From Acidobacteriaceae bacterium (GTDB lineage: Bacteria > Acidobacteriota > Terriglobia > Terriglobales > Acidobacteriaceae): a DNA stretch of 64,000 nt. Below, in pieces: positions 1 to 8,605 of the stretch (position 1 is its first letter; each line of letters opens with the position of its first letter). Both the position numbers and the translations under genes were made by a program. Under the pieces are notes generated by a model, which did no database searches, was not told the DNA's origin, and saw only the letters and a program-made list of their open reading frames with translations. The stretch is taken from contig JANYKL010000145.1 of assembly GCA_025361625.1 (NCBI GenBank), positions 1 through 64,000 on the forward strand, in the 5' to 3' direction.

Positions 1-65
1 GCGAACGCTCACATTTCCAGATTGAAACACGAAATATTTCGCGAAGTTAAGGATTATTTCTACCT

Positions 66-491
66 ATGAAAACTCTGCAACGCACGTTAACGATCATCAA
101 GCCCGACGCGGTCAAGAAAAATGCGATCGGAGATATCATCGAACAGTTTGAAAAGGGTGGATTCAAAATTCTGGCCATCAAGATGCTCGAAATCTCGCAG
201 CACCAGGCGGAGCAGTTTTACGCTGTCCACGCCGCCAGGTCTTTTTACGGCTCCCTCACAAATTTCATGTCGAGTGGCCCGATCGTAGCGATTGCGCTCG
301 AAAAAGAAAATGCAATTGCTGACCTGCGAAAATTAATGGGAGCGACGAACCCCGCGAGTGCGGAGGAGGGAACGATCCGCAAGAAGTGGGCGAGCAATAT
401 TGAACATAATGCCATTCACGGGTCGGACGCAGATGAAACCGCTCGTTTTGAATTGAGTTTCTTCTTTGCCGGTTTTGAACTGGCGCAGTAG
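66..491 (+). CDS. ndk: Nucleoside diphosphate kinase
   Basis: Transfers the gamma-phosphate of ATP to nucleoside diphosphates through a phosphohistidine, balancing NTP and dNTP pools in the cytoplasm. The 141-residue protein has the family's usual length, begins with the typical [10 protein letters not shown] strand and carries the active-site motif NAIHGSDA with His118 as the phosphorylated residue. An AAGG ribosome site lies just upstream of the ATG. It converges with the ABM gene, the two stop codons being only 3 bases apart, and its terminator hairpin lies inside that neighbour. Assignment is secure. Confidence 0.97.
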   Translation: MKTLQRTLTIIKPDAVKKNAIGDIIEQFEKGGFKILAIKMLEISQHQAEQFYAVHAARSFYGSLTNFMSSGPIVAIALEKENAIADLRKLMGATNPASAEEGTIRKKWASNIEHNAIHGSDADETARFELSFFFAGFELAQ

Positions 492-494
492 AAA

Positions 495-782
495 CTAGCC
501 TATTGGCTCGAACAAATGTCCTTCAGTGCGATCTCCCAGCTTTGGGAGATCTTTTTTTGCGAACTGCAAAAAGTGCGTCGAGGAGCGGTGTGCCTCGAGC
601 GCGGCGTCGTCCTTATATTGTTCATAGACAAAAAAGCGGCGCGCGTCGGTCTTGTGCTTGTGCACCTGATACATCAGGCATCCGGGTTCTTTTCGCGACT
701 CGGTTGATAATTTCTCGAAGACCGCGATCACGTCCGATTCGCGTCCAACTTTTGCCATCCAGGTTACGGCCAACACCACCAT
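495..782 (-). CDS. ABM-domain (antibiotic biosynthesis monooxygenase-like) protein
   Basis: A 95-residue ferredoxin-like protein of the ABM superfamily, whose members include quinol monooxygenases and heme-degrading enzymes. Typical features are the N-terminal strand VVLAVTWMAK, the EPGCLMYQVHK segment, FFVYEQYKDDAALEAH and a following HFLQF helix. The chosen ATG at 782 is preceded at 6 bases by GGAG; an ATG four codons further upstream has no such site. Substrate is unknown. Oddity: the last third of the gene contains the intrinsic terminator of ndk, read on the other strand. YgiN-type quinol monooxygenase is the closest guess, not proven. Confidence 0.85.
   Translation of the reverse strand: MVVLAVTWMAKVGRESDVIAVFEKLSTESRKEPGCLMYQVHKHKTDARRFFVYEQYKDDAALEAHRSSTHFLQFAKKDLPKLGDRTEGHLFEPIG
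530..558 (+). terminator. Intrinsic terminator of ndk, inside the convergent ABM gene
   Basis: A perfect 9-bp stem, GATCTCCCA at 530-538 paired with TGGGAGATC at 543-551, closes a four-base loop and is followed directly by seven T residues at 552-558. It has the textbook form of a Rho-independent terminator for plus-strand transcription and lies 39 bases after the ndk stop codon. The same bases encode part of the C-terminal region (KKDLPKLGD) of the minus-strand ABM protein. Confidence 0.9.
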
Positions 783-913
783 CCGTCGCTCCATTCATGA
801 AGCCCCTAAGGGGGCGTCTAGTTCTGAACTGATTGCGTTATCGGCAATGCAATTTTCTGATATGAACCCGATTCGATACCAGCGTGTACCACTGCGTATT
901 GATTACTGATTTG

Positions 914-2260
914 TCACTGACTTTTCAATCCTAAGTCTTTCACGAAGTCGTCGATCAATATTGTCTGTTCGCGATCGGGGCCGGTCGATATCATCGCCAC
1001 CCGCGCTCCAGTTTCTTTCTCGATGAACGCTAAATAATCGCGCGCCGGTTTCGGTAAGCCATCCTCAGTGCGAATGGTTTGAGTAGGCGCGGCCCAGCCT
1101 TGCAAATTCCGGTAGACGCATTCGATCTTGTCGTAGCCAGAGGCTTGCGCCGGAACTTCATCGGTCTTTTTTCCATCCACTTTATATCCAACACACACGG
1201 GAATTTCTTTTAAATGATCGAGCACATCGAGTTTGGTCACAACCAGCCAAGAAATCCCATTAATCATCGCCGAGTATTTGAGCAGGGGCAGGTCGAGCCA
1301 TCCCGTGCGGCGTGGACGCCCGGTGACCGCGCCGAATTCGTTGCCGCGCTTGCGCAGGTGTTCGCCCTGCTCGTTCAAAAGTTCGCTCGGGAACGGGCCG
1401 CCGCCGACTCGAGTGCAATAAGCCTTGGTGATTCCAATGACGGTGTCTATCGACGTTGGAGGCACACCGGTTCCGGTGGCCGCGCCCCCTGATGTCGCGC
1501 TTGAAGACGTCACGAAAGGATAGGTTCCATGATCGATGTCGAGCATGGTTCCTTGCGCCCCCTCAAAGACAATCGACTTTCCTTCGGCGAGCGCACGGTT
1601 GAGAAAAACGGCCGTATCGCGCACAAATGGGCGCAACTTTTCGGCGGCGTCGGCATACTCCTGAAACATTTTGTCGGCATCGAGCGGGTCGGAATTGAAA
1701 AGCGCGTGCGCGATCATATTCTTCTCGCGGCATGCGTTCTCAATGTGAGTGCGAAGCAACTTCGTATCTAGCAAGTCGGCGACACGCAGTCCTCGCCGGC
1801 CCATCTTGTCTTCGTAAGAAGGTCCAATTCCACGCGACGTAGTCCCGATCTTGACCCGGCCCGGAGCATTCTCGGAACCCAATTCCATCATGCGATGGTA
1901 GGGGAGAATGACCTGAGCACGATCCGATACGAAAAGATTGCCGCCGACTCTAATGCCCGCTGCGCGTAATGAGCCGACTTCTCTCAAGAAAGCCACCGGA
2001 TCGATGACGACGCCATTGCCTATGACACTAGTGCATTCTGGCCGCAGCACCCCGCCGGGCACGAGTTGAAGAATAAATTTTTTGCCGTTGATGATAACGG
2101 TGTGTCCGGCGTTATGGCCCCCCGCGTAACGTGCCACCACCGAAAAGGTATGAGTCAATACATCTACGATCTTGCCTTTGCCCTCGTCGCCCCACTGGGC
2201 TCCTACGATGACCGCAGTTCTGCCTCTGCTAGCTTTACCTCTGGTCAATTCACGCTCCAT
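914..2260 (-). CDS. purA: Adenylosuccinate synthetase
   Basis: Condenses IMP with aspartate using GTP, the first committed step from IMP to AMP. The 448-residue protein has the signature loop GAQWGDEGKGK at residues 20-30, with the catalytic Asp at 25, and GHNAGHT with the catalytic His at 53. Later motifs TTSRGIGPSYEDK, FEGAQGTMLDIDHGTYPFVTSS and VTGRPRRTGW are also present. It has about 15 more N-terminal residues than most homologues; no clear ribosome site marks the ATG at 2260, so an internal start is possible. It diverges from mutM across 193 bp. Confidence 0.97.
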   Translation of the reverse strand: MERELTRGKASRGRTAVIVGAQWGDEGKGKIVDVLTHTFSVVARYAGGHNAGHTVIINGKKFILQLVPGGVLRPECTSVIGNGVVIDPVAFLREVGSLRAAGIRVGGNLFVSDRAQVILPYHRMMELGSENAPGRVKIGTTSRGIGPSYEDKMGRRGLRVADLLDTKLLRTHIENACREKNMIAHALFNSDPLDADKMFQEYADAAEKLRPFVRDTAVFLNRALAEGKSIVFEGAQGTMLDIDHGTYPFVTSSSATSGGAATGTGVPPTSIDTVIGITKAYCTRVGGGPFPSELLNEQGEHLRKRGNEFGAVTGRPRRTGWLDLPLLKYSAMINGISWLVVTKLDVLDHLKEIPVCVGYKVDGKKTDEVPAQASGYDKIECVYRNLQGWAAPTQTIRTEDGLPKPARDYLAFIEKETGARVAMISTGPDREQTILIDDFVKDLGLKSQ

Positions 2261-2453
2261 TTAATAATTGTGCGGCAATCAGACGCCCCGGGGGTCGCAC
2301 ACACAAGTGGTTGGCGAATGACTAGACTGGAAACCTTGGATGGCCAGTGGCGCTGTGTGTACCCTCTAGCATACCGAATCATGCGCGACGGGAGCAACCG
2401 GATCTCGCCCCGTCAGGGGTTGGCGTTCGCGTCGCATCTTGTATTCTTGAAGC

Positions 2454-3341
2454 GTGCCCGAACTCCCTGAAGTTGAAACGATTGTGAACGCCTTAGATAA
2501 GCGAGTTGCTGGTGATTCCATCGATTCGGTATGGATAGGCTCGAGGCAACAGCCCCTGAAATCTTCGGCGAGCGTCATCGCGAGTACGTTGGAAGGTAAG
2601 CGCATCCTGAAAGTGCACCGCGCCGGTAAGCACATAGTGTTTGACCTCGAATCAATTGGCCGGCCAGCAAAGACACAACCGTACAAAAGGTTAGTGGCAA
2701 GCAAAGCGAGCCGTTCCAAAGTCGCTGCGCGAAAGCCCGATTCGAATGCGCAGTGGATCGTTCACTTGGGAATGACTGGCCGGATGCTGGTTTGCGAGCC
2801 TTCCGCTGAACTCGCTAAGCACACACACCTCATCGCAAAACTCGCGTCCGGGCGCGAACTGCGATTTGTCGATCCGCGAATGTTCGGCACACTGAGCGTG
2901 CATGCCGGTGGTTTTGATCCGGGAGGAATCGAACCGCTCGAGATTTCTGTAGACAAATTCGCCGCGCTGTTTAAAGGGCGGAAAACTCCGATTAAAAGCG
3001 CTTTGCTAAACCAGAAGCTGTTGCGGGGCGTGGGAAATATCTATGCCGACGAATCGTTGTTTCGCGCCGGCATTCGTCCTCGTCGCCGTGCGGCTACGAT
3101 CACCCGGCAGCGATTTTCAAAGCTCCATCAATCGGTGATCGAAGTTTTGCGCGAGGCGATTGCCCGGGGCGGATCGTCGGTTTCCGATTACGTTAACGCC
3201 GATGGCGAAGAAGGATTGTTTCAGCTGCAGCATCGCGTCTACGGTCGCGAAGGAGAGGCCTGCCTGGTGTGTGGGGATTCGATTGAACGCATTGTTCTGG
3301 CGGGGCGCAGTAGCCACTACTGCGCAAATTGCCAAAGTTAG
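2454..3341 (+). CDS. mutM: Formamidopyrimidine-DNA glycosylase (Fpg)
   Basis: Bifunctional base-excision repair enzyme removing 8-oxoguanine and formamidopyrimidines and nicking the abasic site. The GTG start at 2454 places Pro2 and Glu3 in the invariant PELPEVE N-terminus, whose proline amine is the catalytic nucleophile. Lys59 (RAGKH) matches the conserved lysine, a helix-two-turn-helix follows around LLNQKLLRGVGNIYADE, and the C-terminal zinc finger uses Cys270, Cys273, Cys290 and Cys293. A basic insert of roughly 28 residues (about 66-94), rich in Lys, Arg and Ser, sits between the lysine strand and HLGMTGRM; the E. coli enzyme lacks it. Confidence 0.96.
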   Translation: MPELPEVETIVNALDKRVAGDSIDSVWIGSRQQPLKSSASVIASTLEGKRILKVHRAGKHIVFDLESIGRPAKTQPYKRLVASKASRSKVAARKPDSNAQWIVHLGMTGRMLVCEPSAELAKHTHLIAKLASGRELRFVDPRMFGTLSVHAGGFDPGGIEPLEISVDKFAALFKGRKTPIKSALLNQKLLRGVGNIYADESLFRAGIRPRRRAATITRQRFSKLHQSVIEVLREAIARGGSSVSDYVNADGEEGLFQLQHRVYGREGEACLVCGDSIERIVLAGRSSHYCANCQS

Positions 3342-3431
3342 CCCTAATATCACGATTTAATAGTAGGATTACTGGGCTTCGTCTGAGACAAAAAAGACTT
3401 ATTAGGAAGAGACCACGCTAGCCACCTCATC

Positions 3432-4463
3432 ATGAATAAACTTGCCATCGGAGTAGACCTCGGCGGTACTAACTTGCGAATAGCCGCAGTAGACGATCAA
3501 GGCACGCTGGTTGAGAAAGTCACGCTTGGCACAAAAGTGTCGCTCGGTCGGGACCACGTCATCGACGACATGTGTAACGCCATTCAGCACCTGTCGGATA
3601 AATATAAGAGTTCCGCGCAATTGCTCGGCATTGGCATTGGCGTTCCCGGAATCATCGACAACGAGACCGGGCTTCTTCGGGAATCGCCTAATCTTCCAGG
3701 ATGGGCCGAATACCCGGTGCGCGCCGAGATCGAGCGCCGCCTGAAAACAATCGTGATTCTGGAGAACGATGCTAACGTCGCCGCTTTCGGAGAAAAGTGG
3801 TTGGGGGCCGCTAAGGAATATTCCGACATGGCGATGCTCACACTCGGCACCGGTGTTGGCGGGGGGCTAGTACTGCGCAATGCCATCTGGCACGGAGCGA
3901 ATGGTATGGCGGGAGAATTCGGCCACACAACGGTCGAACCTGAAGGCCATCCATGCGGGTGCGGAAATATTGGATGCTTGGAGCAATACGCCTCAGCGAC
4001 CGCCGTGGTTCGCATGGCGAAAGAAACCATCGCAAAGAATCCTGCGTCAGCGCTTGCGGGCGCGGCTCACATCGATGCGGAATTCAACGCGAAGTCGATT
4101 TACAATCTCGCAATTCAGGGCGACGAAGACGCCAAGCGGATTTTTCGCTATGTCGGACGATGTCTTGGGATCGTCCTTTCAACGCTGGTTAATTCCTTGA
4201 ACCTTCCCATCTACGTAATTGGCGGAGGCGTGTCGAGCGCATGGGAGGCTTTTTCGCCTTCGATCTTCGAGGAATTGCGCAGGCGCGCCCTAGTGTATGC
4301 CGCGACTTCTCCACACGAAGGCGTGGGCAGCAATGAAGGTGCATCGGCACACGTGAAGGCAGGTCCGGGGCACAAGACGGTGATTACGCGAGCGCTCCTT
4401 GGGAGCGATGCTGGTTTGTTTGGGGCCGCCCGGTTGCCGATGGTGTCGGAATCGCTTCGTTAA
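3432..4463 (+). CDS. ROK-family sugar kinase (glucokinase-like)
   Basis: ATP-dependent hexose kinase of the ROK family, most like glucokinase. The 343-residue protein starts with the phosphate-binding GVDLGGTNLR. It has ENDANVAAFGE with the probable catalytic base Asp113, and the ROK zinc motif HPCGCGNIGC with Cys175, Cys177 and Cys182. No N-terminal helix-turn-helix is present, so it is a kinase rather than a NagC/XylR-type repressor. It lies 90 bp after mutM on the same strand and meets rluB tail to tail: the bases TTAA at 4460-4463 supply both stop codons. Glucose as substrate is inferred from the family. Confidence 0.88.
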   Translation: MNKLAIGVDLGGTNLRIAAVDDQGTLVEKVTLGTKVSLGRDHVIDDMCNAIQHLSDKYKSSAQLLGIGIGVPGIIDNETGLLRESPNLPGWAEYPVRAEIERRLKTIVILENDANVAAFGEKWLGAAKEYSDMAMLTLGTGVGGGLVLRNAIWHGANGMAGEFGHTTVEPEGHPCGCGNIGCLEQYASATAVVRMAKETIAKNPASALAGAAHIDAEFNAKSIYNLAIQGDEDAKRIFRYVGRCLGIVLSTLVNSLNLPIYVIGGGVSSAWEAFSPSIFEELRRRALVYAATSPHEGVGSNEGASAHVKAGPGHKTVITRALLGSDAGLFGAARLPMVSESLR

Positions 4464-5620
4464 GTGGGTTTGAATTTTGAAGGACGCGACTTGCGTGAAG
4501 CCGATCTTTTAACTGCCGATGGACGGCTGGGGCGAGAGCGGGCCTGATCTGCGGAACGCGCCGCAGGCCGCGTTGCGCGTGCCATTGGCTGCGTTGGACG
4601 CCCTGCAGGCCTTGCCGGACGCACCGCAGGACTCGCGCGACGCTCTCCTGTTCGTAACGGACGCTCTCCTGTACGTAACGGACGCTCTCCGGTGCGTAAC
4701 GGACGCTCTCCGGTGCGTAATGGACGCTCTCCCGTTCGCCCAGGACGAACCGGTTTCGGACCAACGCTTTTCGCACTTGCCGATTTGAAGGGGCGCGGCG
4801 GCCGAGACTTGGCGACAGACTCCTTGGCCCGGAAGGGTGTTTTCGCGACCTTCGGGATTGGCGCTTCAGAAAATTTAAGGGTCTTGTTTGTTGTCGCGGC
4901 CGTTTTCAACTTGGCAACTTCGAGCAACGTCAGATTGCGCCAGTCTCCTGGCGGCACGTCGAGCGCAAGCGGCCCGTACTGGACGCGGCGAATCTTTTCG
5001 ACGTGATGCCCGACTTCTTCAAACATCTTGCGAACTTGCCGATTTCGGCCTTCGATGATCGTCACTTCCAGCCATGGATTATCGCCTTCGCGAATCAATC
5101 GAATTTGTGCTGGCGCGGTGCGGACCCGGCGGCCACCCTTCTCAGCAATGGAAACTCCGCGGCGCAGTTTGTCGAGCTTGCCCTCGTCGGGCTGGCCGGC
5201 GACTTTCACTACATAAATCTTCTGCACGTTCGACGAAGCCTTCATCAAAGCATTCGCCAGTGTGCCGTCGTTCGTCATGAGCAGAAGACCTTCGCTCGCC
5301 CAATCGAGACGACCGACGGGATAAACTCGGCCCTTTACTTTGCTAACGAGATCCATGACTGTCGGACGTTTTTTTTCATCGCTCACCGTGGTCACATAGC
5401 CTTTTGGCTTATTGAGGGCGACATAGGTGAAGCGTTCGGGGCCTTGCAGCAGCTTGCCGTCAACGCGAATGTGATCCACTTCGGGATCGGCTTTGGTTCC
5501 GAGTTGCGTGACCACCTGACCGTTGACCACGACGCGCCCGTCGGTGATCAGTTCTTCAGCTTTGCGGCGGGATGCGACACCGGCAGCAGCGATAACTTTT
5601 TGCAGACGTTCGGCAGGCAT
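4460..5620 (-). CDS. rluB: 23S rRNA pseudouridine synthase, RluB/RsuA family, with repetitive basic tail
   Basis: Isomerises a uridine in 23S rRNA (U2605 in E. coli RluB) to pseudouridine. Residues 1-60 form an S4 RNA-binding domain and the catalytic domain follows, with PVGRLDWASEGLL carrying the catalytic Asp106 and GRNRQVRKMFEEVGHHV near its end. From about residue 240 the protein becomes a long Arg/Pro/Lys-rich tail, including four to five tandem RTGERPL heptads. The tail is probably disordered and RNA-binding. It follows scpA-scpB, a common bacterial order. The short TTAA overlap with the convergent ROK gene is unusual but harmless. Confidence 0.93.
   Translation of the reverse strand: MPAERLQKVIAAAGVASRRKAEELITDGRVVVNGQVVTQLGTKADPEVDHIRVDGKLLQGPERFTYVALNKPKGYVTTVSDEKKRPTVMDLVSKVKGRVYPVGRLDWASEGLLLMTNDGTLANALMKASSNVQKIYVVKVAGQPDEGKLDKLRRGVSIAEKGGRRVRTAPAQIRLIREGDNPWLEVTIIEGRNRQVRKMFEEVGHHVEKIRRVQYGPLALDVPPGDWRNLTLLEVAKLKTAATTNKTLKFSEAPIPKVAKTPFRAKESVAKSRPPRPFKSASAKSVGPKPVRPGRTGERPLRTGERPLRTGERPLRTGERPLRTGERRASPAVRPARPAGRPTQPMARATRPAARSADQARSRPSRPSAVKRSASRKSRPSKFKPT
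4639..4740. repeat. 21-bp tandem repeat within rluB
   Basis: Four near-identical 21-bp units start at 4639, 4660, 4681 and 4702, with a partial fifth from 4723. Each reads GACGCTCTCC followed by a slightly variable second half on the plus strand. On the coding strand each unit gives the heptapeptide RTGERPL. The in-frame length suggests expansion by slippage or recombination without frame loss. Confidence 0.9.
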
Positions 5621-5642
5621 GAGCTTTGACTCCAGTGCGAGG

Positions 5643-6422
5643 TTAACTGACGTTTCGCTTTTCTTCCGAAGAGGATTCTGAGGAAATCTCTGAGTGTTCT
5701 GACTCGGACTCTACGGCTTCCGCAGATTCGGTTTGACCAGTTGGCGCAGAAAACTCGCTGTTTGAGTGATCCGAAGCGTGCGACTCTTCTGATTCCTCAG
5801 TCGACCATTCCCCATTCGTTCCGGGCGGGGCCTCTGCCGGAACCGGATCGCTCTGGAATGACTCTGACAAGAGCTTTTCAAACTCTTCCATGCTGGGCAA
5901 CTCGTGAACATCCTTCAGTCCGAAGCGCAGCAAAAATTCCTTGCTGGTTTTATATAAGATGGGGCGCCCAACCACGGCTTTTCGCCCGGCGGTAGTAATG
6001 AGCTTGCGATCAAGCAAGGTAGCGATCACGCCGCCCGAGTCGACTCCGCGAATTTCGCTGATTTCAGGCACGGTGACAGGCTGCTTGTAAGCGATGACGG
6101 CGAGAGTCTCTAGCGCGGGAAGGGAAAGCCGGAACGGCGGTTTCAAACTCTTGGCGAAGGCACGTACCACATCGTGCTGGTCGGGCTTGGTTGACATGCG
6201 GTAGCCGCCCGCGACCTGACGAATCTCGATGCCATGTTCGGCGCTCGCATAATCGGCGATGAGGCTTTCAATCGTGGCGCGTAGCCGCGATTTTACTTCG
6301 GCAACCTCGACGTCAGGATTTTCCGCCTGCATAGACTCTTTCACGAGCGAGAAGATTTGTTCCAGCGAGATAGGAATTTCGGCGGCGTAGATGATGGCCT
6401 CGACTTGGGGTTTAAGATTCAT
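5643..6422 (-). CDS. scpB: Segregation and condensation protein B
   Basis: Kleisin-binding winged-helix protein that joins ScpA and SMC in the chromosome-condensing complex. The 259-residue product has the ScpB core in residues 1-180, including LSLPALETLAVIAYKQPVT and the GRPILYKTSKEFL segment typical of the second winged helix. The last 70 residues form an acidic Ser/Glu-rich low-complexity tail, probably disordered. It starts 37 bp after the scpA stop and precedes rluB by 22 bp, so the three genes are likely co-transcribed. Confidence 0.95.
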   Translation of the reverse strand: MNLKPQVEAIIYAAEIPISLEQIFSLVKESMQAENPDVEVAEVKSRLRATIESLIADYASAEHGIEIRQVAGGYRMSTKPDQHDVVRAFAKSLKPPFRLSLPALETLAVIAYKQPVTVPEISEIRGVDSGGVIATLLDRKLITTAGRKAVVGRPILYKTSKEFLLRFGLKDVHELPSMEEFEKLLSESFQSDPVPAEAPPGTNGEWSTEESEESHASDHSNSEFSAPTGQTESAEAVESESEHSEISSESSSEEKRNVS

Positions 6423-6459
6423 AGGTTTTCGATCGCAACTTTGTACCCGTAATGATCTT

Positions 6460-7368
6460 CTACTTCCAATCGTCCCGCACCGACGCTTGCTCTGCCATTA
6501 CTTCATCGAAGTGAGAATGCTTTCGCACCAGGACTTCTCCGAAGACATGATCTTGCCGTACTTGAATTGCCTGCAACCGTACCAGTTCCAGCATTGCCAG
6601 AAACATGCACACCAAAGCCTGTCGCGACTGAACATTGCGCAAGATCTGCTTCAACCGGATCGGACGATCTTCGAGCGATAGGCGCCGGTGAAGATATTGA
6701 ATCATCTGACCGACCGTTACCGCGTCTTCGTCCACTTCAAGGATTGGTCGAGCGCGAGCGCGGTCCAGAATTTGCTGGAATGTCTTGACCAGATCAATCA
6801 CGTCAGCGGCAAGCTCGGGCTCGGTTCCTTCCGCGTCCATGAACTCGTGAATCGCTGGGTTGCTCAACACCGCGTCCTCGAGTTGCTGTTTCTGCAGCAG
6901 CATCTGCGCCGCAGACTTGAATTTCTCATGCTCCAGCAAGCGGTTGACGAGTTCGTTGCGTGGATCTTCCTGAGCATCTGCGGCCGCGAGCGGGTCGCGC
7001 GGCAGCAACATCTTTGATTTGATATGGATCAGCACCGCCGCCATGTAGATGAAGTCGGACGCGATGTTCACATCCAGGTCTTTTATGCGCTCGACGTAGA
7101 CCAGATATTGAGCGGTAATTTTGGCGATCGGAATGTCGTAAATGTTGATGTCCTGCTTGCGAATGAGATCAAGCAGCAGGTCGAGCGGCCCTTCGTAAAT
7201 TTCTCCGAGTTCAACGGCGAAGGGAAACTCCCCATCGTCCTTCTTCGTTTTCCGGTTGGCTGTGGATGGATTGGAAGCCGCTACGCTTTTACCAGCGACA
7301 ATTTTTAAACCTGGATTGCGAGCTTCGGATCCGCCCGACGGTCGTTCTGAAATTGGCTGAGACACCAT
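6460..7368 (-). CDS. scpA: Segregation and condensation protein A (kleisin)
   Basis: Kleisin subunit that bridges the two SMC heads and recruits ScpB during chromosome segregation. The N-terminal kleisin motif FEGPLDLLLDLIRKQDI is represented by YEGPLDLLLDLIRKQ at about residues 58-72, followed by the typical IYDIPIAKITAQYL and LIHIKSKMLLPRD. The first 45 residues are polar and unlike the family and probably disordered. GAGAGGTGAC just before the ATG is a good ribosome site. It lies 27 bp downstream of trpS. Confidence 0.95.
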   Translation of the reverse strand: MVSQPISERPSGGSEARNPGLKIVAGKSVAASNPSTANRKTKKDDGEFPFAVELGEIYEGPLDLLLDLIRKQDINIYDIPIAKITAQYLVYVERIKDLDVNIASDFIYMAAVLIHIKSKMLLPRDPLAAADAQEDPRNELVNRLLEHEKFKSAAQMLLQKQQLEDAVLSNPAIHEFMDAEGTEPELAADVIDLVKTFQQILDRARARPILEVDEDAVTVGQMIQYLHRRLSLEDRPIRLKQILRNVQSRQALVCMFLAMLELVRLQAIQVRQDHVFGEVLVRKHSHFDEVMAEQASVRDDWK

Positions 7369-7395
7369 GTCACCTCTCGGAACTCCCTGTCGAAC

Positions 7396-8424
7396 TCAAC
7401 TCTTGTCGTTTCTTTTGTAATCCAGCTTCATCGAACTCCGAACATCGCCCATGGTCGCGCCCGCAATCTCTCGTGCTCGCTTCGAACCGGCATCCAGAAT
7501 ATCCCATGCCAGTCCCGGATTCTCCTCGTATTTTTTACGGCGCTCCTGCATCGGGTTCAGGATTTTGACCAACGAATCGGCCGCCCAACTCTTGCACTCG
7601 ATGCAGCCGATTCCAGCTGACCGGCAACCTTCATATACCTTTTCGATCGTCTCTTTCCCACTGAAAATTTTATGCAAGTCCCCGACCGGACACACATCGG
7701 GATTGCCGGGATCAGTGCGCCGGATGCGCGCCGGGTCTGTCACCATTGTCTTCAACTTCAGCCGGACTACTGGCTCGGCATCGGTGAGTAAAATGGCATT
7801 GCCGTAAGACTTCGACATTTTGCGCCCGTCGGTTCCAGGCAATCGGGGAGCAGGCGTCAGCTTGGCCGCAGGTTCAGGAAAGACATGCTTTTTCTCACCC
7901 GCATAGAAACTGTTAAAGCGTCGCGCGATTTCCCGTGTTAGTTCCACGTGGGCGACCTGATCTTCACCAACCGGCACCACATCGGCCTTATAAATAAGAA
8001 TGTCGGCCGCTTGTAGTACTGGATAACCCAGGAATCCGTACGTCCCAAGATCCTTCTCTAGAATATTTTCCTTCTGCTCTTTATATGTCGGAACTCGTTC
8101 CAGCCATCCCAGCGGAGTAATCATCGAGAGTAGGAGGTGCAACTCTGCGTGTGCCGGCACGTGCGACTGAATGAACATCACACACTTTTCGGGGTCGAGC
8201 CCCGCGGCCAACCAATCGAGCAACACCTCGACCGAATTTTCACCAAGCCGAGAAGTATCGGCATAATCGGTGGTGAGTGCATGCCAGTCGGCTATAAAGA
8301 AGAAACAATCGAATTCATCCTGCATGCGCACCCAGTTGTCGAGTGCGCCCACGTAATTTCCCAAGTGAAGTTTGCCGGTGGAGCGCATTCCGCTCAGGAC
8401 GCGGGTCTTGGACGAGCTCATCAT
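7396..8424 (-). CDS. trpS: Tryptophanyl-tRNA synthetase
   Basis: Class I aminoacyl-tRNA synthetase that charges tRNA-Trp. The 342-residue protein has the HIGH-equivalent HLGN at residues 20-23 within GKLHLGNYVGAL and a KMSKS signature at 202-206. DWHALTTDYAD and GEDQVAHVELTREIARRFN belong to the Trp/ATP-binding core. Size fits the short bacterial enzyme. It heads the block continuing to scpA, scpB and rluB. Confidence 0.97.
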   Translation of the reverse strand: MMSSSKTRVLSGMRSTGKLHLGNYVGALDNWVRMQDEFDCFFFIADWHALTTDYADTSRLGENSVEVLLDWLAAGLDPEKCVMFIQSHVPAHAELHLLLSMITPLGWLERVPTYKEQKENILEKDLGTYGFLGYPVLQAADILIYKADVVPVGEDQVAHVELTREIARRFNSFYAGEKKHVFPEPAAKLTPAPRLPGTDGRKMSKSYGNAILLTDAEPVVRLKLKTMVTDPARIRRTDPGNPDVCPVGDLHKIFSGKETIEKVYEGCRSAGIGCIECKSWAADSLVKILNPMQERRKKYEENPGLAWDILDAGSKRAREIAGATMGDVRSSMKLDYKRNDKS

Positions 8425-8605
8425 TCAGGTCCTAGTCCGAAGCCTTGCCGAGGCGATTTTGGATTTACAGATAGGACCAGAGTAATGAATGGAGAAGATG
8501 GGAGCGGGATCATCGTTAGCTCTTGATTCTAACAAAGGGCGGGGACACGCAACCGGCGGCCAAGGAAAAAGTGATCAGGAATGTAGTGCGATTGTTTGGA
8601 GTGAA

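Noticed and set aside
802..815. GCCCC-TAAG-GGGGC hairpin as purA terminator
   Set aside because: No T-run follows on either strand and it lies close to the ABM start; probably incidental.
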